Part shown: in pieces, positions 62,659-64,000 of the stretch | Layout: every line of letters starts with the position of its first letter | Position numbering within the stretch: the first letter of the stretch is position 1 | Assembly: GCA_013365365.1 (NCBI GenBank) | Contig: JABVXU010000009.1 | Location: forward strand, 434,001 to 498,000 | Source of the DNA: Cruorifilaria tuberocauda | Taxonomy: Eukaryota; Nematoda; Chromadorea; Rhabditida; Onchocercidae | Direction: 5' to 3' | DNA length: 64,000 bases | Notes under the pieces: generated by a model | What the model was told of the DNA's origin: nothing | The model's database searches: none | Seen by the model: only the letters and a program-made list of their open reading frames with translations | Position numbers and translations under genes: made by a program

Positions 62659-64000
62659 TGCTTTCTTTTTTATTTCATTTTTAAGAGCGGTAAAATGAGA
62701 ATTTAAATGTTATATTTCTGGATGACTAATTTTTCTTCATTCTATGTACTTGATAAATGCCAAAAATTTCTCAATCATGATTAACTTAAATAACTCCGAA
62801 AAGATCAATGAAGATTTTAATGATAACGTAACTATCAAAGCGATCATATATTTGCTATAGAAATACTGCGATTTGAAGAAAATTTTTAATGTTTGCATTT
62901 TTTTTTGCAGATTTATGCTTTAATAGTCGAATTTAATTTATGAAGAATTTTTTGAAGAGTGGAAAAAACTGCACGAAAAATTTGGTAAGTTGAGTATAAC
63001 TTCGAATGACAGTAAACGACAATAGTAGTAATAGCGATAGAAATAATAGTAAATTAAATGGATTTCCCTTGAACCTTGCTAATTTGTACGAAAATTACTC
63101 TAAAATCTCCTTTTCCTTCTTCTTACCATTTTTGAACATTTACAAGAATATATGAGAAGATAACAAATTGCCTAAAACCGTATATTTTCAACTGAATTCA
63201 TGTTTGGTTAACCTTTATATCATATTTAAGTACCAATATCTATCTAAACGTTGTGTTTTATGAAATTTACTGAAACTTCATTGTAAGGTCATTTCACAAT
63301 AAAAATGGAAGCAAAAATTCAGGCACTTTTCCTCCATTCTATACGAAATTAAGCAAATAGTATCAAATGGAGAAATGAAGCAATTTGATAAAAACTAAAC
63401 GTTTCCTACGATACTCACATCCTGAAACTTTCTATCTATTGCATTTCAGTAAGTATTTGTGTAAACTTTCCCATCATTATTTTTATTTTTTATTATAAAA
63501 ATTTCCCTAATTTCCACACATCTAGAGAAAATGAGATATTGAAATAACAAAGAACACTGCAACAGAAAATATTTAAGAGAAAACAGTGAAGAATGGAAAA
63601 AAGAGGAGGAGAAGTAGATAAGACTTTCAGTTTCACGATAACAGCAAATTTTTCTTCTCTTTTTTAAAGAAGATAAACATGGAAGCGAATTTCGGATCAA
63701 TTTTTCCCTTAGAAGTAGAAATGACGAAAATGGAGATTGACTTAGTCTGAAAGCTCTTTAAATACTGATTTTAGCGTTGTTGCGTGCATCTTCGCACGAA
63801 ATGATGTCATTTTTTTTAACAAAAGTCGTTTTGTCATTTCATTTCATACTTTATCAGTTATCATTTATCATCTAATCACTTAAAATAAAGAAGATATCAA
63901 TTTTTAGATTGATTAAACATTATTAAACAAGCGTTAATCTTGAGAAAAATAAAAGATGATGTTATGAAGATAAAAGATGCAATCATTTGAGGAAAAAAAA
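62659..64000. other. Upstream flank of unc-103, no gene seen
   Basis: No phase-matched exon was found. The frame of exon 1 stays open a short way upstream of its ATG (to about 62708). The 84-codon minus frame at 63446-63700 is Ser/Phe/Leu-rich noise. The region probably carries the promoter of the short unc-103 form and may be intronic for PAS-containing forms. Confidence 0.5.

Noticed and set aside
1..64000. Horizontal transfer, Wolbachia-derived DNA, CRISPR or transposon genes
   Set aside because: No intron-less bacterial-like gene, spaced direct repeats, terminal inverted repeats with a transposase, or reverse transcriptase motif was seen.

Overview
The window looks like a nuclear contig of a nematode, most likely a spirurid/filarial worm. 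It is very AT-rich. Genes are cut into many short exons whose 3' splice sites read TTTTCAG/TTTTAG with no branch-point or long pyrimidine tract. Several starts sit just behind an AG that could serve as a trans-splice acceptor. The gene set (5-HT1-like amine receptor, MPP7-type MAGUK, RPN11-like, anillin-like, eIF2B-alpha, SWIB/DEK-C protein, UNC-103/ERG channel) is animal. I see no bacterial operon, CRISPR array, rRNA, recognisable tRNA or transposase. Exon models were built by hand by matching splice dinucleotides, codon phase and remembered family motifs; no alignment or RNA evidence was available.

Layout. 1-13787: gene-poor, with two perfect 12-bp hairpins. 13788-18603 (+): serotonin-type GPCR, 7 exons, 399 aa. 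19904-23641 (-): L27-L27-PDZ-SH3-GK scaffold, 10 exons, 569 aa, convergent with the GPCR. 23642-24132: short divergent intergenic region holding a GC-rich, palindrome-rich island. 24133-27087 (+): diverged RPN11/PSMD14-like JAMM deubiquitinase, 7 exons, with one faulty-looking splice acceptor. 28538-33323 (-): anillin-like C2+PH protein, 12 exons, with two overlapping donors before the last exon. 33324-43840: second gene-poor block with simple repeats and a few unproven exon-like pieces. 43841-46488 (-): eIF2B alpha, 7 exons, 308 aa. 47652-49394 (+): DEK-C/SWIB chromatin protein, 6 exons, 299 aa, with a GC-AG intron. 52725-62658 (-): unc-103 ERG-type potassium channel, 17 exons, 727 aa in a short form without a PAS domain. 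62659-64000: no gene seen, though upstream exons of longer unc-103 forms may lie beyond the edge.

The genes do not form a pathway. Two groups share a theme: neuromuscular signalling (amine receptor, ERG channel, MAGUK scaffold) and housekeeping (proteasome lid subunit, translation GEF subunit, SWIB factor). I found no convincing wholly new system. The points most worth checking are the 69-nt stop-free intron inside the receptor's DRY region, the diverged RPN11 copy, the structured island at 23861-23990, the GTAAGTAT double donor in the anillin-like gene, and a candidate 24-nt microexon just before S4 of the channel.
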